Shown: piece by piece, positions 53,072 through 63,234 of the stretch
How the letters are laid out: every line of letters begins with the position of its first letter
Position numbering within the stretch: position 1 is the stretch's first letter
Assembly (NCBI GenBank): GCA_009763385.1
Contig: CM019823.1
Coordinates: 92,391,104-92,455,103, forward strand
Reading direction: 5' to 3'
From: Coix lacryma-jobi var. lacryma-jobi
Taxonomy: Eukaryota; Streptophyta; Magnoliopsida; Poales; Poaceae
Length of the DNA stretch: 64,000 bases
Notes under the pieces: model-generated
Told to the model about the DNA's origin: nothing
Seen by the model: the letters and a program-made list of their open reading frames with translations, nothing else
The model's database searches: none
Position numbers and translations under genes: made by a program

Positions 53072-53633
53072 CACTACTAGAGAACAGGCCTTTGGACGAT
53101 CCACCAACCGAGCTTTAGTCTCGGAAAAAATTTGCGTCCGGGACTAAAGACTTTTAGTCCCGGTTGGTATTACCAACCGGGGCTAAAGGTGAATCTTTAG
53201 CCCCGGTTGGTATTATCAACCGGAACTAAAGGTCCTGGACCTTTAGTCCCGGTTGGTAATACCAACCGGGGCTAAAGGGTCACCCTTTAGCCCCGGTTGG
53301 TGGTACCAACCGGGGCTAAAGGTCCTTTTAGCCCCGGTTGGTGTTACCAACCGGGGCTAAAAGTCCTTCCCGAGTGGATTCAAAAGGAAAACGTCTAGAA
53401 CTACATCACGTGGGTTGCGTAGCTCAGTTGGTAGACGTGCCTGAGGCGAGATGTGCTGAGTTCGAATCTCACACAACACACATTTATTTTTTCCTCTCTG
53501 GACCTTTAGCCCCGGTTGAAAGCACCCGGGACTAAAGGCCGGGACCTTTAGTCCCGGATTCTTAGCCCCGGTTGACATACCCGGGGCTAAAGGCCCATTT
53601 CAACCGGGGCTAAAGGCCCTTTCTCTACTAGTG
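53072..53633. mobile_element. CACTA-type MITE with repeated hairpins
   Basis: It is 562 bp with termini CACTACTAGAGAA and TTCTCTACTAGTG and a 3-bp target repeat TAA (53069-53071, 53634-53636). The interior has several near-perfect hairpins of TTTAGCCCCGGTTGGT / ACCAACCGGGGCTAAA, with TTTAGTCCCGG variants. It has no coding capacity. It lies between the stop codon and the polypurine tract of element T. Such MITEs are common in grasses and often give rise to small RNAs. It contains the tRNA-like segment at 53412-53478. Confidence 0.88.
53412..53478 (+). pseudogene. tRNA-like sequence inside the MITE
   Basis: There is a perfect A-box TAGCTCAGTTGG (53420-53431) and a near-perfect B-box AGTTCGAATCT (53459-53469). 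The outer arms GTGGGTTGCG and CACACAACAC can pair for most of an acceptor stem. The D-stem 3' half is damaged and no stable anticodon stem forms, so this is a tRNA-derived relic and not a working tRNA. The two boxes are spaced as in RNA polymerase III internal promoters. Confidence 0.6.
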
Positions 53634-53661
53634 TAAGAAGGACAAGGACAAAACTTTACAT

Positions 53662-56600
53662 CTACAGAGTATCGAGAAAGTCGGGATAAGTCTTCGCTAA
53701 GAAGTCTTCGGATTCCCAAGTGGCTTCTTCTTCAGAGTGTTGGTTCCACTGGATCTTGTACCATCTTGTGGTAGTCCTCCGGGTAACACGGTCCTTGTAA
53801 TCCAACACGCGAACTAGATACTCGGAGTATGACAGATCGGGTTCTAACTCAACACCTTCAACTTCCACCACGTGTTCGGGTACTCGGAGACATTTCTTGA
53901 GTTGGGAGACGTGAAACACATTATGGACTGCGGAAAGATGGTCGGGCAACTTCAATTTGTAGGCTACCTTGCCACAACGTTCCAGAATTTCAAAGGGACC
54001 AATATAGCGTGGTGCTAACTTTCCCTTGACTCCAAAACGAGTAACTCCTTTGGTGGGTGAGACCTTCAGATACACATAATCCCCGATTTGGAACTTCAGA
54101 GGTCGACGTCTTTTGTCAGCATAGCTCTTCTGTCGAGACTGCGCAATCTTCATATTCTCTTGTATTTGCTTGACTTTTTCTTCCATATCTTTTACTAGGT
54201 CAACTCCAAAGAATTCCCTTTCTCCAGGTTCAGACCAACTGAGAGGTGTACGACAACGGCGACCGTACAGTGCTTCAAAGGGTGCCATTTTAATGCTTTC
54301 TTGGTAACTGTTATTATATGAGAATTCTGCCAAGGGCAAACACTCATCCCAAGTATCTGCGAAGGTGAGCACGCAGGCTCTCAACATGTCCTCTAACACT
54401 TGGTTGACTCGCTCAGTTTGTCCATCCGTTTGTGGATGATATGCTATGCTATGCAAGAGTTTGGTTCCAAGTGAGGTATGGAATGCTTTCCAGAATTTTG
54501 CGACGAACTGGGTACCACGATCAGAGGTAATGGTCTTGGGTATGCCATGAAGTTTTACTATGTTGTTCTTGTACATAGCGGCGTAAGTGGGGACGGTGTA
54601 GCTGGTCTTGACTGGCAGGAAGTGAGCTTGCTTAGTGAGGCGATCCACGATCATCAAGATGGAATCAAAACCCCTTGGTGTTTTGGGTAGTCCATTGATA
54701 AAATCCATACTGATATCGTCCCACTTCCATGCAGGTACAGGTAAAGGTTGCAATTCTCCTCCGGGCTTCATGTGTACAGCTTTGATCCTCTGGCAAGTAT
54801 CACATCGAGCGACATACCGGGTGATCTCAATCTTCATCTTTGTCCACCAGAATCTCTGCCTCAAGTCTTGGTACATCTTGTTGCTGCCGGGGTGGATGGA
54901 GAACCTAGTCAAGTGTGCTTCATCAAGGATTAACTGTCTCAACTCAGGCACTTTGGGAACTACCAGTCGGTTCTTGAACCAAACCACTCCTGCATCATCA
55001 ATCCTGAAACAATCAGCTTTTCCGGTTCGGATCCTTTCGACGATGTGCTTGATTCCAGGGTTATCCTTTTGAGTCACAATGATCTGTTCCCTGATAGGTG
55101 TTTCTATTCTGATATTATTCAGCGTTCCTTGTGGAACCATCTCAATACCCAGCTTTTCTAGTTCATAACATAGGGAAGAATTACAGGGCTTCATCATCTG
55201 ACAGTTGTAGTACGACTTGCGACTGAGCGCATCGGCGACTACATTTGCTTTACCCGGATGGTAATGTACTTCGAGATCATAATCTTTAATTAACTCAAGC
55301 CATCTTCTCTGTCTCATATTCAGTTCTTCTTGAGTAAAGATATACTTTAGGCTCTTGTGATCAGTGTACACATTGCAGGTACTACCCAACAAATAATGGC
55401 GCCAGATCTTTAAGGCGTGCACCACTGCTGCTAACTCAAGATCATGGGTTGGATAATTCTCTTCATGTCGCTTAAGCGGCCATGAGGCATAAGCGATCAC
55501 TCGACCTTCTTGCATCAAAACACAGCCCAAACCAGTACCAGATGCATCACAGTAGACATCAAAGGGCCTTTCGATGTTTGGTTGGGCTAGCACTGGTGAT
55601 GTGGTTAACAGTTTCTTCAACGTTTGAAAGGCCTGCTCACAGGCTAGTGACCAGACAAACTTCACAGAATTCTTTAGTAACTCTGTGATAGGCTTGGCGA
55701 TTCTGGAGAAATCTGGGATGAAACGGCGATAATATCCAGCCATTCCCATGAAGCTGCGGACTCCGTGAACAGTGGTAGGTGGCTCCCAATCCAGAATGTC
55801 TGCCACCTTTCTGGGATCGACTGACACTCCTTCAGCGGATAGGACATGACCAAGGAACTGTATCTGATCTAACCAGAACTCACATTTACTGAACTTGGCA
55901 TAAAGCTGATGATCTCTGAGGCGGAATAGAACGATACGAAGATGTTCGGCATGCTCTTCAGGGGTCTTTGAGTAGACAAGGATGTCGTCAATGAACACGA
56001 CCACAAATTTATCGAGCTCCGGCATGAATACGGAGTTCATGAGGTACATGAAGTGGGCAGGGGCATTGGTCAAACCGAAGGACATGACCAGGTACTCATA
56101 TAGGCCGTACCTAGTAGTGAAAGCGGTTTTAGGAATGTCCTCGGGACGTATTTTTATTTGGTGGTAGCCAGATCTGAGGTCAATCTTGGAGAATATTCTG
56201 GCTCCAGCTAGCTGGTCAAAAAGAAGGTCGATACGAGGCAAGGGATATTTATTTTTGATGGTGACTTCATTGAGTGGGCGATAATAAATGCATAATCTGA
56301 GACTCTTGTCTTTCTTCTTCACAAAGATTGCAGGACAGCCCCAAGGAGATGAACTTGGGCAAATGAAGCCCTTATCCAGCAACTCTTGTAACTGGATTTT
56401 TAGCTCTGCCAACTCTCTGGGAGGCATTCGATAAGCTCTGCGGGATATAGGAGCAGTCCCGGGCTTAAGCTCTATAGCAAACTCAACATCACGGTCAGGA
56501 GGTAGGCCAGGTAAGTCCTCTGGAAAAACATCAGGAAATTCACAGACCACGGGGATGTCTCTAGTCTCCTGAACATAGGTGGTATTCAATTGCGTGGCTG

Positions 56601-58071
56601 CTGGTTTCGGAGGCATTGGGAGTTGGAGAAGGAGCTTGGAGGTACTATTAGGAATGTCCACTCTCACAACCCTATTCAGGATGTCCATCATGACTTTATA
56701 CTGGCACATCCAATTCATGCCTAAAATGACATCTATTTCCTGATCACGAAGCACTATCATGGTGGTAGGAAATACATGTTCCCCCAACATCACTGGTATA
56801 TTACGAATTACCTCCTTAGTACTTATACGCCCTCGAGGCGAAAATATGCAGAAATTTTCTTTCAATTCCCCAAATGATATCCCATGCTCAATGACAAAAG
56901 TACGACTGATGAAGGAATGCGATGCACCGGAATCAAACAGCACGACTGCGGGATAATTTGCAACGGGAAACCTACCGATCATGACGGGCTCCCCTTCTGG
57001 GATGTCGCTGACAGCGGTGTAGTAGACTTGCCCGTGCTTCTTGACAACCTTGCCCTTCTGAGCATGCTGAGCATACCTCTTGGGCCTTGGGCACTCACGA
57101 GCCCAGTGGCCAGTCTGGCCACAGTTGTAGCAGGGATGGTTGTAAGCGGTTTGTGGGGTGGTGATACGAACACCTGGGGCGTTCGGCTGCGTGACACTTT
57201 GCTGGTTGGCGTTGTGGGTGGTGGCCGCAGTACGGACGACCACTTGCTGGTGGGGGTAAGGTGGGCGATTTTGGTGGTGGCTAGGGTGATAAATGACCCT
57301 CTGGCGCTTGTGACTGCTAGAGAAACTGCTAGATCCTGCTTTCTTCTTCTTCTTCTTTTCCTCTTGGTACTGGCGATTGCTCTCCTCAAAAGCAACAGCC
57401 CGGTCAACGGCATCATGGTATGAGCCGGTCAGGTTATTGGACATACTTCTGCGGATCTTGGGGTACAGTCCCCTAAGGAAACAGTCTCTCTTCTTCTCGT
57501 CCGTGTTGACGTACTCCGAGGCATACTGGCTAAGGTTATTGAACTGACCCACGTACTGCATCATTGTGGAGTCCTTCTGCTGTAGTGCCAGAAACTGATC
57601 AAGCTTCATCTTCATCACTTCAGAAGGGATGTGATGTGCATGGAAAGCTGTGCGGAACTCCTTCCAGGTCAACTGATGGCCCTCTGGCTGGGCAGCCAAC
57701 AGGTTGGCATACCAAGCGCTTGCTGGACCACGAAGCTGCTGAGAAGCGAACCGGGGCTTTTGGGTGTCGGTGCAGTGGAGAAGACCAAACTTCTGCTCCA
57801 TGGTGCGGAGCCAATCATCAGCTTCAAGGGGTTCCTCAGCCTTGGTAAAGACCGGTGGGCGGGTTTCGGTGAAATCCACATATGAGGTCTTATGGTTGAT
57901 GTTGTGGCGACCACGGTGGCCATTGTTCTGCTGCCCTTGGTTTTGAGCCATCAGGTTAGCAGCGGCTGCCAAGGCTGCGATGGCATCTGCTAGCGTAGCA
58001 GGTACAGGTGGAGGGTTTGGAAGGTCAGCCTCCTGAGAACTTCCAGCTCCAGTGCGAGTGTTCATAGGCAT
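53662..58071 (-). CDS. gag-pol: Element T gag-pol polyprotein with chromodomain (Tekay clade)
   Basis: This is one frame of 1469 residues. The gag core is at about 70-230, a Lys-rich stretch at 238-245, the zinc knuckle CYNCGQTGHWAREC at 314-327, and the protease VVLFDSGASHSFIS at about 377-390. RT has KIDLRSGYHQIKI and the catalytic FIDDILVYSK; RNase H has VYCDASGTGLGCVLMQ. Integrase has the zinc finger CDTCQRIKA and DDE core (SMDFINGLPK, TSDRGTQF, HPQTDGQTERVNQVL). The last 55 residues are a chromodomain (WYKIQWNQHSEEEATWESEDF), which in chromoviruses reads methylated histone H3 and steers integration. Two oddities: RLCIYYRPLN has Tyr where Asp is usual, and VMSFGLTNAP has Ser for Pro. Activity is therefore uncertain although the frame is intact. 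Confidence 0.93.
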   Translation of the reverse strand: MPMNTRTGAGSSQEADLPNPPPVPATLADAIAALAAAANLMAQNQGQQNNGHRGRHNINHKTSYVDFTETRPPVFTKAEEPLEADDWLRTMEQKFGLLHCTDTQKPRFASQQLRGPASAWYANLLAAQPEGHQLTWKEFRTAFHAHHIPSEVMKMKLDQFLALQQKDSTMMQYVGQFNNLSQYASEYVNTDEKKRDCFLRGLYPKIRRSMSNNLTGSYHDAVDRAVAFEESNRQYQEEKKKKKKAGSSSFSSSHKRQRVIYHPSHHQNRPPYPHQQVVVRTAATTHNANQQSVTQPNAPGVRITTPQTAYNHPCYNCGQTGHWARECPRPKRYAQHAQKGKVVKKHGQVYYTAVSDIPEGEPVMIGRFPVANYPAVVLFDSGASHSFISRTFVIEHGISFGELKENFCIFSPRGRISTKEVIRNIPVMLGEHVFPTTMIVLRDQEIDVILGMNWMCQYKVMMDILNRVVRVDIPNSTSKLLLQLPMPPKPAATQLNTTYVQETRDIPVVCEFPDVFPEDLPGLPPDRDVEFAIELKPGTAPISRRAYRMPPRELAELKIQLQELLDKGFICPSSSPWGCPAIFVKKKDKSLRLCIYYRPLNEVTIKNKYPLPRIDLLFDQLAGARIFSKIDLRSGYHQIKIRPEDIPKTAFTTRYGLYEYLVMSFGLTNAPAHFMYLMNSVFMPELDKFVVVFIDDILVYSKTPEEHAEHLRIVLFRLRDHQLYAKFSKCEFWLDQIQFLGHVLSAEGVSVDPRKVADILDWEPPTTVHGVRSFMGMAGYYRRFIPDFSRIAKPITELLKNSVKFVWSLACEQAFQTLKKLLTTSPVLAQPNIERPFDVYCDASGTGLGCVLMQEGRVIAYASWPLKRHEENYPTHDLELAAVVHALKIWRHYLLGSTCNVYTDHKSLKYIFTQEELNMRQRRWLELIKDYDLEVHYHPGKANVVADALSRKSYYNCQMMKPCNSSLCYELEKLGIEMVPQGTLNNIRIETPIREQIIVTQKDNPGIKHIVERIRTGKADCFRIDDAGVVWFKNRLVVPKVPELRQLILDEAHLTRFSIHPGSNKMYQDLRQRFWWTKMKIEITRYVARCDTCQRIKAVHMKPGGELQPLPVPAWKWDDISMDFINGLPKTPRGFDSILMIVDRLTKQAHFLPVKTSYTVPTYAAMYKNNIVKLHGIPKTITSDRGTQFVAKFWKAFHTSLGTKLLHSIAYHPQTDGQTERVNQVLEDMLRACVLTFADTWDECLPLAEFSYNNSYQESIKMAPFEALYGRRCRTPLSWSEPGEREFFGVDLVKDMEEKVKQIQENMKIAQSRQKSYADKRRRPLKFQIGDYVYLKVSPTKGVTRFGVKGKLAPRYIGPFEILERCGKVAYKLKLPDHLSAVHNVFHVSQLKKCLRVPEHVVEVEGVELEPDLSYSEYLVRVLDYKDRVTRRTTTRWYKIQWNQHSEEEATWESEDFLAKTYPDFLDTL

Positions 58072-58327
58072 CTGTTAAGAAACTTGGAACTTAGCATCCA
58101 TTGATTAAGTTCTGAAAACAACTGACTGAAAAACTCCACTGATACACAGGTAGATGATTGATAAAGATGACTGACAGATAACAGCAAACTGATAAAGGGA
58201 AAAGATACGAAAAGAAAGATACAGACCCGACTTATCAAAAGACAGACTAGCGCCCCCAAACCTAGACTAAGGGTTTTGGTAAGCAGGTGGTACAGACACA
58301 CGGGATCTCCATCCTCTAACAACGAGT
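58072..58327 (-). other. Spacer between the extra ORF and gag of element T
   Basis: No gene is seen in this 256-bp stretch. Gag would have to be reached by reinitiation, leaky scanning, splicing or a second start site. Confidence 0.5.
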
Positions 58328-58933
58328 CTAGTCTTCGTCAATGATGATCATGTCCTCGTCGTCGTCTTCCTCGAGGATGAGCTCAGGCTCAACCTCCTCG
58401 TCCTCGTCTTCGGCGTGGATGTTCACGGCAGGTTCAATCTCCTCGTCCATACCTGGCTCCTGCTCCACGTCCGGCTCTTCCACTATTCCGTCCTCAGGGT
58501 CCTCAACAACCGGGGGAACCACGGGGTGGAGTTGGTTGTGCAGCTGGTGTACCTCCTCATGAAGCATATCATTGAATTGTTCAATCTGAGTTGTGTACTG
58601 TCGCAGTCCGTGAAGCTCGGCTCTGGTGACGTCCTCGCGAACCCAAGTGGCATCGCGCTGCTGGATGGCGCGAATCACGTTCCGGTTGGCCTGCTCCAGG
58701 GAGGCTCGGGCCTCATAGAACTCCAGACGTGAGTGGTAGAAGTAATGCTCCAAGTTCTCCAGCTCAGCCTTCAGATTCTTGATCTCCTCCTTTAGGTGTT
58801 TGCGGGTGCGACGAGGAAAGCGACGACCGTTGGAGGCTTCGCCAGTCTCTTCTCCAGTGCGTGGTGCCAGTTGGTGGCGTGGCACACCATTGGGTCTAGT
58901 CGACTTGCGAGCAGTCAGCTTGATACGAGCCAT
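58328..58933 (-). CDS. Extra ORF (orf0-like) of element T: histone H3-tail-like N-terminus, coiled coil, acidic tail
   Basis: This 201-residue ORF lies between the primer site and gag on the element's sense strand, with the ATG 330 nt after the primer site. Residues 1-12 (MARIKLTARKST) match histone H3 MARTKQTARKST at 10 of 12 positions. Residues 17-22 (VPRHQL, then A) align with APRKQLA, so the likeness reaches about residue 23. A Lys/Arg-rich stretch (36-46) follows, then a long coiled coil (about 43-137). The tail at 143-201 is about half Asp and Glu. No membrane segment is present. Rice elements RIRE3 and RIRE8 are known to have an ORF before gag called orf0, and this looks like a counterpart. 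Its function is unknown to me. Confidence 0.85.
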   Translation of the reverse strand: MARIKLTARKSTRPNGVPRHQLAPRTGEETGEASNGRRFPRRTRKHLKEEIKNLKAELENLEHYFYHSRLEFYEARASLEQANRNVIRAIQQRDATWVREDVTRAELHGLRQYTTQIEQFNDMLHEEVHQLHNQLHPVVPPVVEDPEDGIVEEPDVEQEPGMDEEIEPAVNIHAEDEDEEVEPELILEEDDDEDMIIIDED

Positions 58934-59260
58934 GTCTGGATAAGGTAAGTTGGATGAGGAGTAAAAAGGCTAGCAAGAAAAGGTAAAGGCATACTATCCC
59001 AACGAACTTAGAGAGGAAGTTATTATTAACTTAAGTGAATATGACATGATGCATGATTCATTTCTACGGAACAAGGCAATGTAATAAATAAACAAAGTAC
59101 TTAGGGCTTAAAACATGTTGTCTCGCTATCCAGTGTTGCCACACACAAGACAAGATCAGAAAAGCAGTTTGGACCCAAAATAGCCAAGTTTAGTTTGTTT
59201 GGACTCAAAGATCTTTTGAAGTTTTCGCAAGAACACTGCAACGTTATAGTGAGATGCTCC

Positions 59261-59267
59261 GATACCA
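59261..59267 (-). other. Primer-binding site of element T (tRNA-Met type)
   Basis: On the minus strand TGGTATCGGAGC starts 3 nt after the LTR end CCGCCACA. It matches the initiator tRNA-Met primer site TGGTATCAGAGC at 11 of 12 positions. Only the core is marked; it extends left to about 59256. Confidence 0.8.
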
Positions 59268-59270
59268 CTC

Positions 59271-62200
59271 TGTGGCGGAACGGTCCTAATCAAATGGCCC
59301 ACAGGTCCCTGTCAGCCTCTGACAGCCGATCCTATGTCCCATGTGACCAAGACAGTTCGTCACCGGGCTGCATCAGCGCCCATCGTCCGCAGGATCACCT
59401 CACCATTCGGTTACAGCACTTGATACTTTTACAAATAACATCGGAATACAGAGCGGAAGACTTAAATAACATTAGTTTTACAAACCGAGGTTCCAAATAA
59501 GATTAAAGGTGCAGTTATTACAAACCAAGTTCGGAAGATAGAAAATAGGCAACGTAGCGGAGTACAACAAAATAGAGATACTCAAGATCACCCAGCCCGA
59601 GGGTGTACACTTATTCTTCGGCCTCATCGGCCTCTTCCTGGACGAAGGTCATGCAGCAGGGCGCAAGACACATCGGGGACTCAGTCATACGTGCAGCATG
59701 GGTAACAAACCCTGAGTACTGGGGTACTCAACAAGACTTACCCGACTAAAGAAAAGGAAGAAGACTCAGGGATGAGAGGCTTAGGGTAGTCAAGGTAAGG
59801 CTTAAGCAAGACCAAGTGTTTTGCAGAAAAGCAGTTTGTAAACCTCATGCTGTTTTTGGAAAGATTCATGTATTTCTCAATCCTTCATTGTTCATGATTC
59901 GTTTTACCTTCCAAAACATACCTAGTTGAGAACCACTCTCCGTTGACAGTCAGTGACCAAGTCTCCATAACCGAGGAGCAACGTTAATCTGGATAAATAA
60001 TACTCAGCTGAGGATCCCTATCCACACTGCATATGTAGCACCCAAGCTTGCATATGCCAACTCGTCTACCACGATTCCTCCAAGATTGGGCCGGTCCTAC
60101 GCCACCCGGAAGTACAGTACACCAATCATATCCAGGCACGACGACCACGTGGGTACAAGCTACTTCCGTCATCTCGCCACTCCCAGTGCACGGTTGTCGG
60201 TCCCAATCATGGAGTCCTCGGAGCCAGAGCTTCCCGAAGTATGTGAATAGTTACAAGTCTTGACCAGCAGGCCCCCAAACGGATGGTCCCTAGTTTTTCT
60301 GCCAAAACTATACCTCGGTTATATCTCACCCAAGCGTAATAGTCCTGTCAGTTTTTCAAACCTGTCCCGGTCGGTGTCAACTGTTGAGTCCCGGACTACA
60401 ACATGATGGCACCGTACGCTCAGACAACCTTTCCTCGCTGTTGACTACGTACGGATCAGATACTTAGCCAGCAGTCGGGGAGTAAAGCCAAATTCCCATA
60501 AAAATTCTTTAAGTGATCACACTTTTGAAATTGGCATTTTTATTGCAAAACTATTGTATAGCATCACTAAGCATTTTGCAAATAATTTTTTTAAAACGGG
60601 GCGGGGTATTTGCCGGTGGAGGTAAATAGTGCAGGCAATAGGTCATCACACAACTCCTATAACCTAATGCAGAAGTTTAACTCAAAGGCATTTTAAGTAA
60701 ACTTTTATAAAAACAAGGAAGGGTTAAAATGCACCGGGGCTTGCCTTGAAGACCAAAAAGGACAGGCTCGGGGTCGGCAATGCTGGTGTCGGAGCTCGGG
60801 GTCGACTCGGGGGGTAGGTTCGTCAGCGGCTGCCTCGACTTTGATGCCTTCTCCTTCAGACACTACACGTATGCAATGATGTATGCTTATGAGGATGCTG
60901 ACAAGAACAAGAGACTTGCTAAGGCGCAGGACAATTCCACTGATTCTAGAATACAACTTTCCATCGTGAAAGTAACTCCTAGTGTGGACATAAGGTTACT
61001 TAACTCTACCCCTAACTCCCTAAGCAAGATTAATCAAACCTATTAAGCATCATCTAGTAAACCTAAGCATAAGTCATGCATGGCATCACAACACCATAGA
61101 CCAGCTGGGTGGGGGTCTATGAACAGCAAACAATCCAAAAGTCACATCATAGGGCACACAACATGAACCCTAATTGTTTTTCTATTTTTCGTAATTATTT
61201 AAAAAGGTCATTTTATGCAGTTGCTCCAAAATTTACCAAATTAATCCCATGGGTTCATTAAGGTATAAATAGATGGCAAAACAAATTTCATAATTTTTGG
61301 AGATCATTAAGGTGCTTAACAAAAATCAAACATTTAATTAACAAAAGGCACTATTTAACAATTAAAATAATTGCCCAAAAATCAACTTGCTCCAAAAGGC
61401 CTCAAAATTTTACCAGAGACTAATCATAACACAACTAGCACATAAAAATTTATCTCATGATCTTTGGAGCAACACATGATTTTCTAAAAATCTAAAACCA
61501 TCCATTTCTTAATTAAAAGAAGGATTTTTCATTTTTTAATTTTGTAAGAAAAGTTGGTTTCTTATTTTTCTAAAATACTACACAGTGCAAGGAGTATACC
61601 ACATTTTTCTCAGGATTTAAGGAGCAACAGATTTATTCTCACAAAAAAGAGAATACAGAACACTATTCACATTTTCAAAAAAAGAAAAAGGAGCACTGTG
61701 CTTCTTCCCCGCGGGCTTGGCGCGTTCGCCGGCGAGAGCGCGCGGCGGACCGACCGCTCGGGCCTCGCGCTGAGAAAACAGAGGGCAGAGGGAGCTTCGT
61801 GGGCTCACCGGGGGTCGGGAACGAGGAACGGCGAGGCGATGCAAGGGTCGGAGGAGGGAGTTCGACGGCGGCGGCGCCTCGGCGGAGCTCTTCGACGGCG
61901 AGCAAGCGTTCCAGCGGCTCTGTTCATCAAAAGGGATCACCGGTGTGCGGTTAGGAGCGCACCGAGGTGAGGAAAAGAGGACGGGGGTCGGAGGGACGGG
62001 AGGAACACTCACGGCGACGAATTTCGCCCTTCACCGCGGCGGGGCCGTTCGCCGGAGTCGGGGACGGATTGCTTGCGCCGGCGAAAGGAGGGGCGGAGGG
62101 GTGAAATTGGTTGCTCGGGAAGGTGGAGAAGCTCAAGGCGAAGGCGATGGTGTGCTCAGCGGGCTCCGGGGCGGTCCGGTGGCTCGGGTCGACGGGGTTG

Positions 62201-63229
62201 CGCCGGTGGCGGGCAACGGCGGAAGCTCGGCGGCTTTTATAGTCGCGGGACGGCGCTGGGGGGGTCCGGGCGAGGGGTGAGGAGCGTTCGCGCGGCACTA
62301 ACGGAGGTAGGGAGCAAGGTAGGGCGGCGCGACATTGGCAGGGAGCTTGCGCGCGGCGCGGCGGCTTGCCGGCGGCCGGCACCCGCCCGCTGTCCGCGGC
62401 CGTAGGGGAAAAGGAGGAGGGTAGGGGTCGGCGAGGCGGAGGTAGGGGCCGGGGAGGTCGAGCGCCTGCGTTGACCGCGCGCGGCACGGGCGCGGGTCAG
62501 CCGGTCGGCGTGGTCGGCGCTCCGCCGCCGGCGGCCGGGGCCCCCCTGCTTTAAAGTTCGTGCTCAGTGACGTCACCTTCCTCCCTTTCAGAATTTTCGA
62601 AATTACTCCCAAAATTTGAACTACACAAAGAAAACTCAAAATACCAAAGTTGTTTAAAATTTTATGATCTACAACTTTGCAATATAAATTTTTTCTGAAA
62701 CTCAATAGTTTTTGAGATAATTTTGAAAACTGAAAAGGGGACAAAATTGAAGTTTGAAGGAATTTGAAATTACTTCTGATTTTGTATTGAAACTTGAAAA
62801 TCTGCAAATACCAAAGTTGTTCCTTATGTCAAGATCTACAACTTTTCTCAGTGGGCCAACTTCAAATTTTGAATAGTTTTTGAATCAGAAAAAGAGGGGT
62901 AAAACTAGAATTGGGAAATTTAGGGTTTTCAAAAGGAATTTAAATTCTTTTTCTGATTTTGAACTTTGACCAACACAACAAAACATCAAGACACTCAACT
63001 GAACAAGATTCACACAAAGCTAGATGTAGAGATGAAATTACCATTTTGCCCTTATAGGAAGATTTGGGCCTTTAGGGTTTTTGAAAAAGAGATCACTACA
63101 CAAGTCACCTCAGAAAAAGGTAAATGCAAAACAAGCATTAGGCAAACATAAGTGCATGGCAAGAATGATTAATGACTAAAGATGATGACATGTCAGGTTA
63201 ATTACATATTAATCACCATAGGTGTTACA
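59271..63229 (-). repeat. Element T 5' LTR (3959 bp)
   Basis: Reading on the minus strand: TGTAACACC, about 650 bp of AT-rich U3, a GC-rich segment, TATA box at 62235-62241, a further GC-rich stretch to about 61700, then about 2.4 kb to the end CCGCCACA. The R-U5 part is therefore about 2.9 kb, which gives a very long RNA leader. Confidence 0.95.
62235..62241 (-). promoter_or_regulatory. TATA box of element T 5' LTR
   Basis: On the minus strand GACTATAAAAGCC lies in GC-rich DNA, and the matching copy is at 52030-52036. This is the best candidate for the core promoter of T. Confidence 0.65.
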
Positions 63230-63234
63230 ACGAC

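Larger units (their letters stand above)
41422..63229 (-). mobile_element. Complete Tekay-clade chromovirus T
   Basis: T is bounded by TGTGGCGGAACGG (41422) and GGTGTTACA (63229), with ACGAC at 41417-41421 and 63230-63234. On the minus strand the order is 5' LTR (59271-63229), tRNA-Met primer site, extra ORF (58328-58933), gag-pol with chromodomain (53662-58071), MITE, polypurine tract, 3' LTR (41422-53025, split by element K). LTR length without K is 3961 bp against 3959 bp. Over the first 400 bp I count about seven substitutions and one indel, so insertion is recent but not new. Both main ORFs are intact. Confidence 0.95.

Noticed and set aside
53412..53478. A functional tRNA gene
   Set aside because: The D-stem is incomplete and no proper anticodon stem can be drawn. 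It lies inside a MITE.
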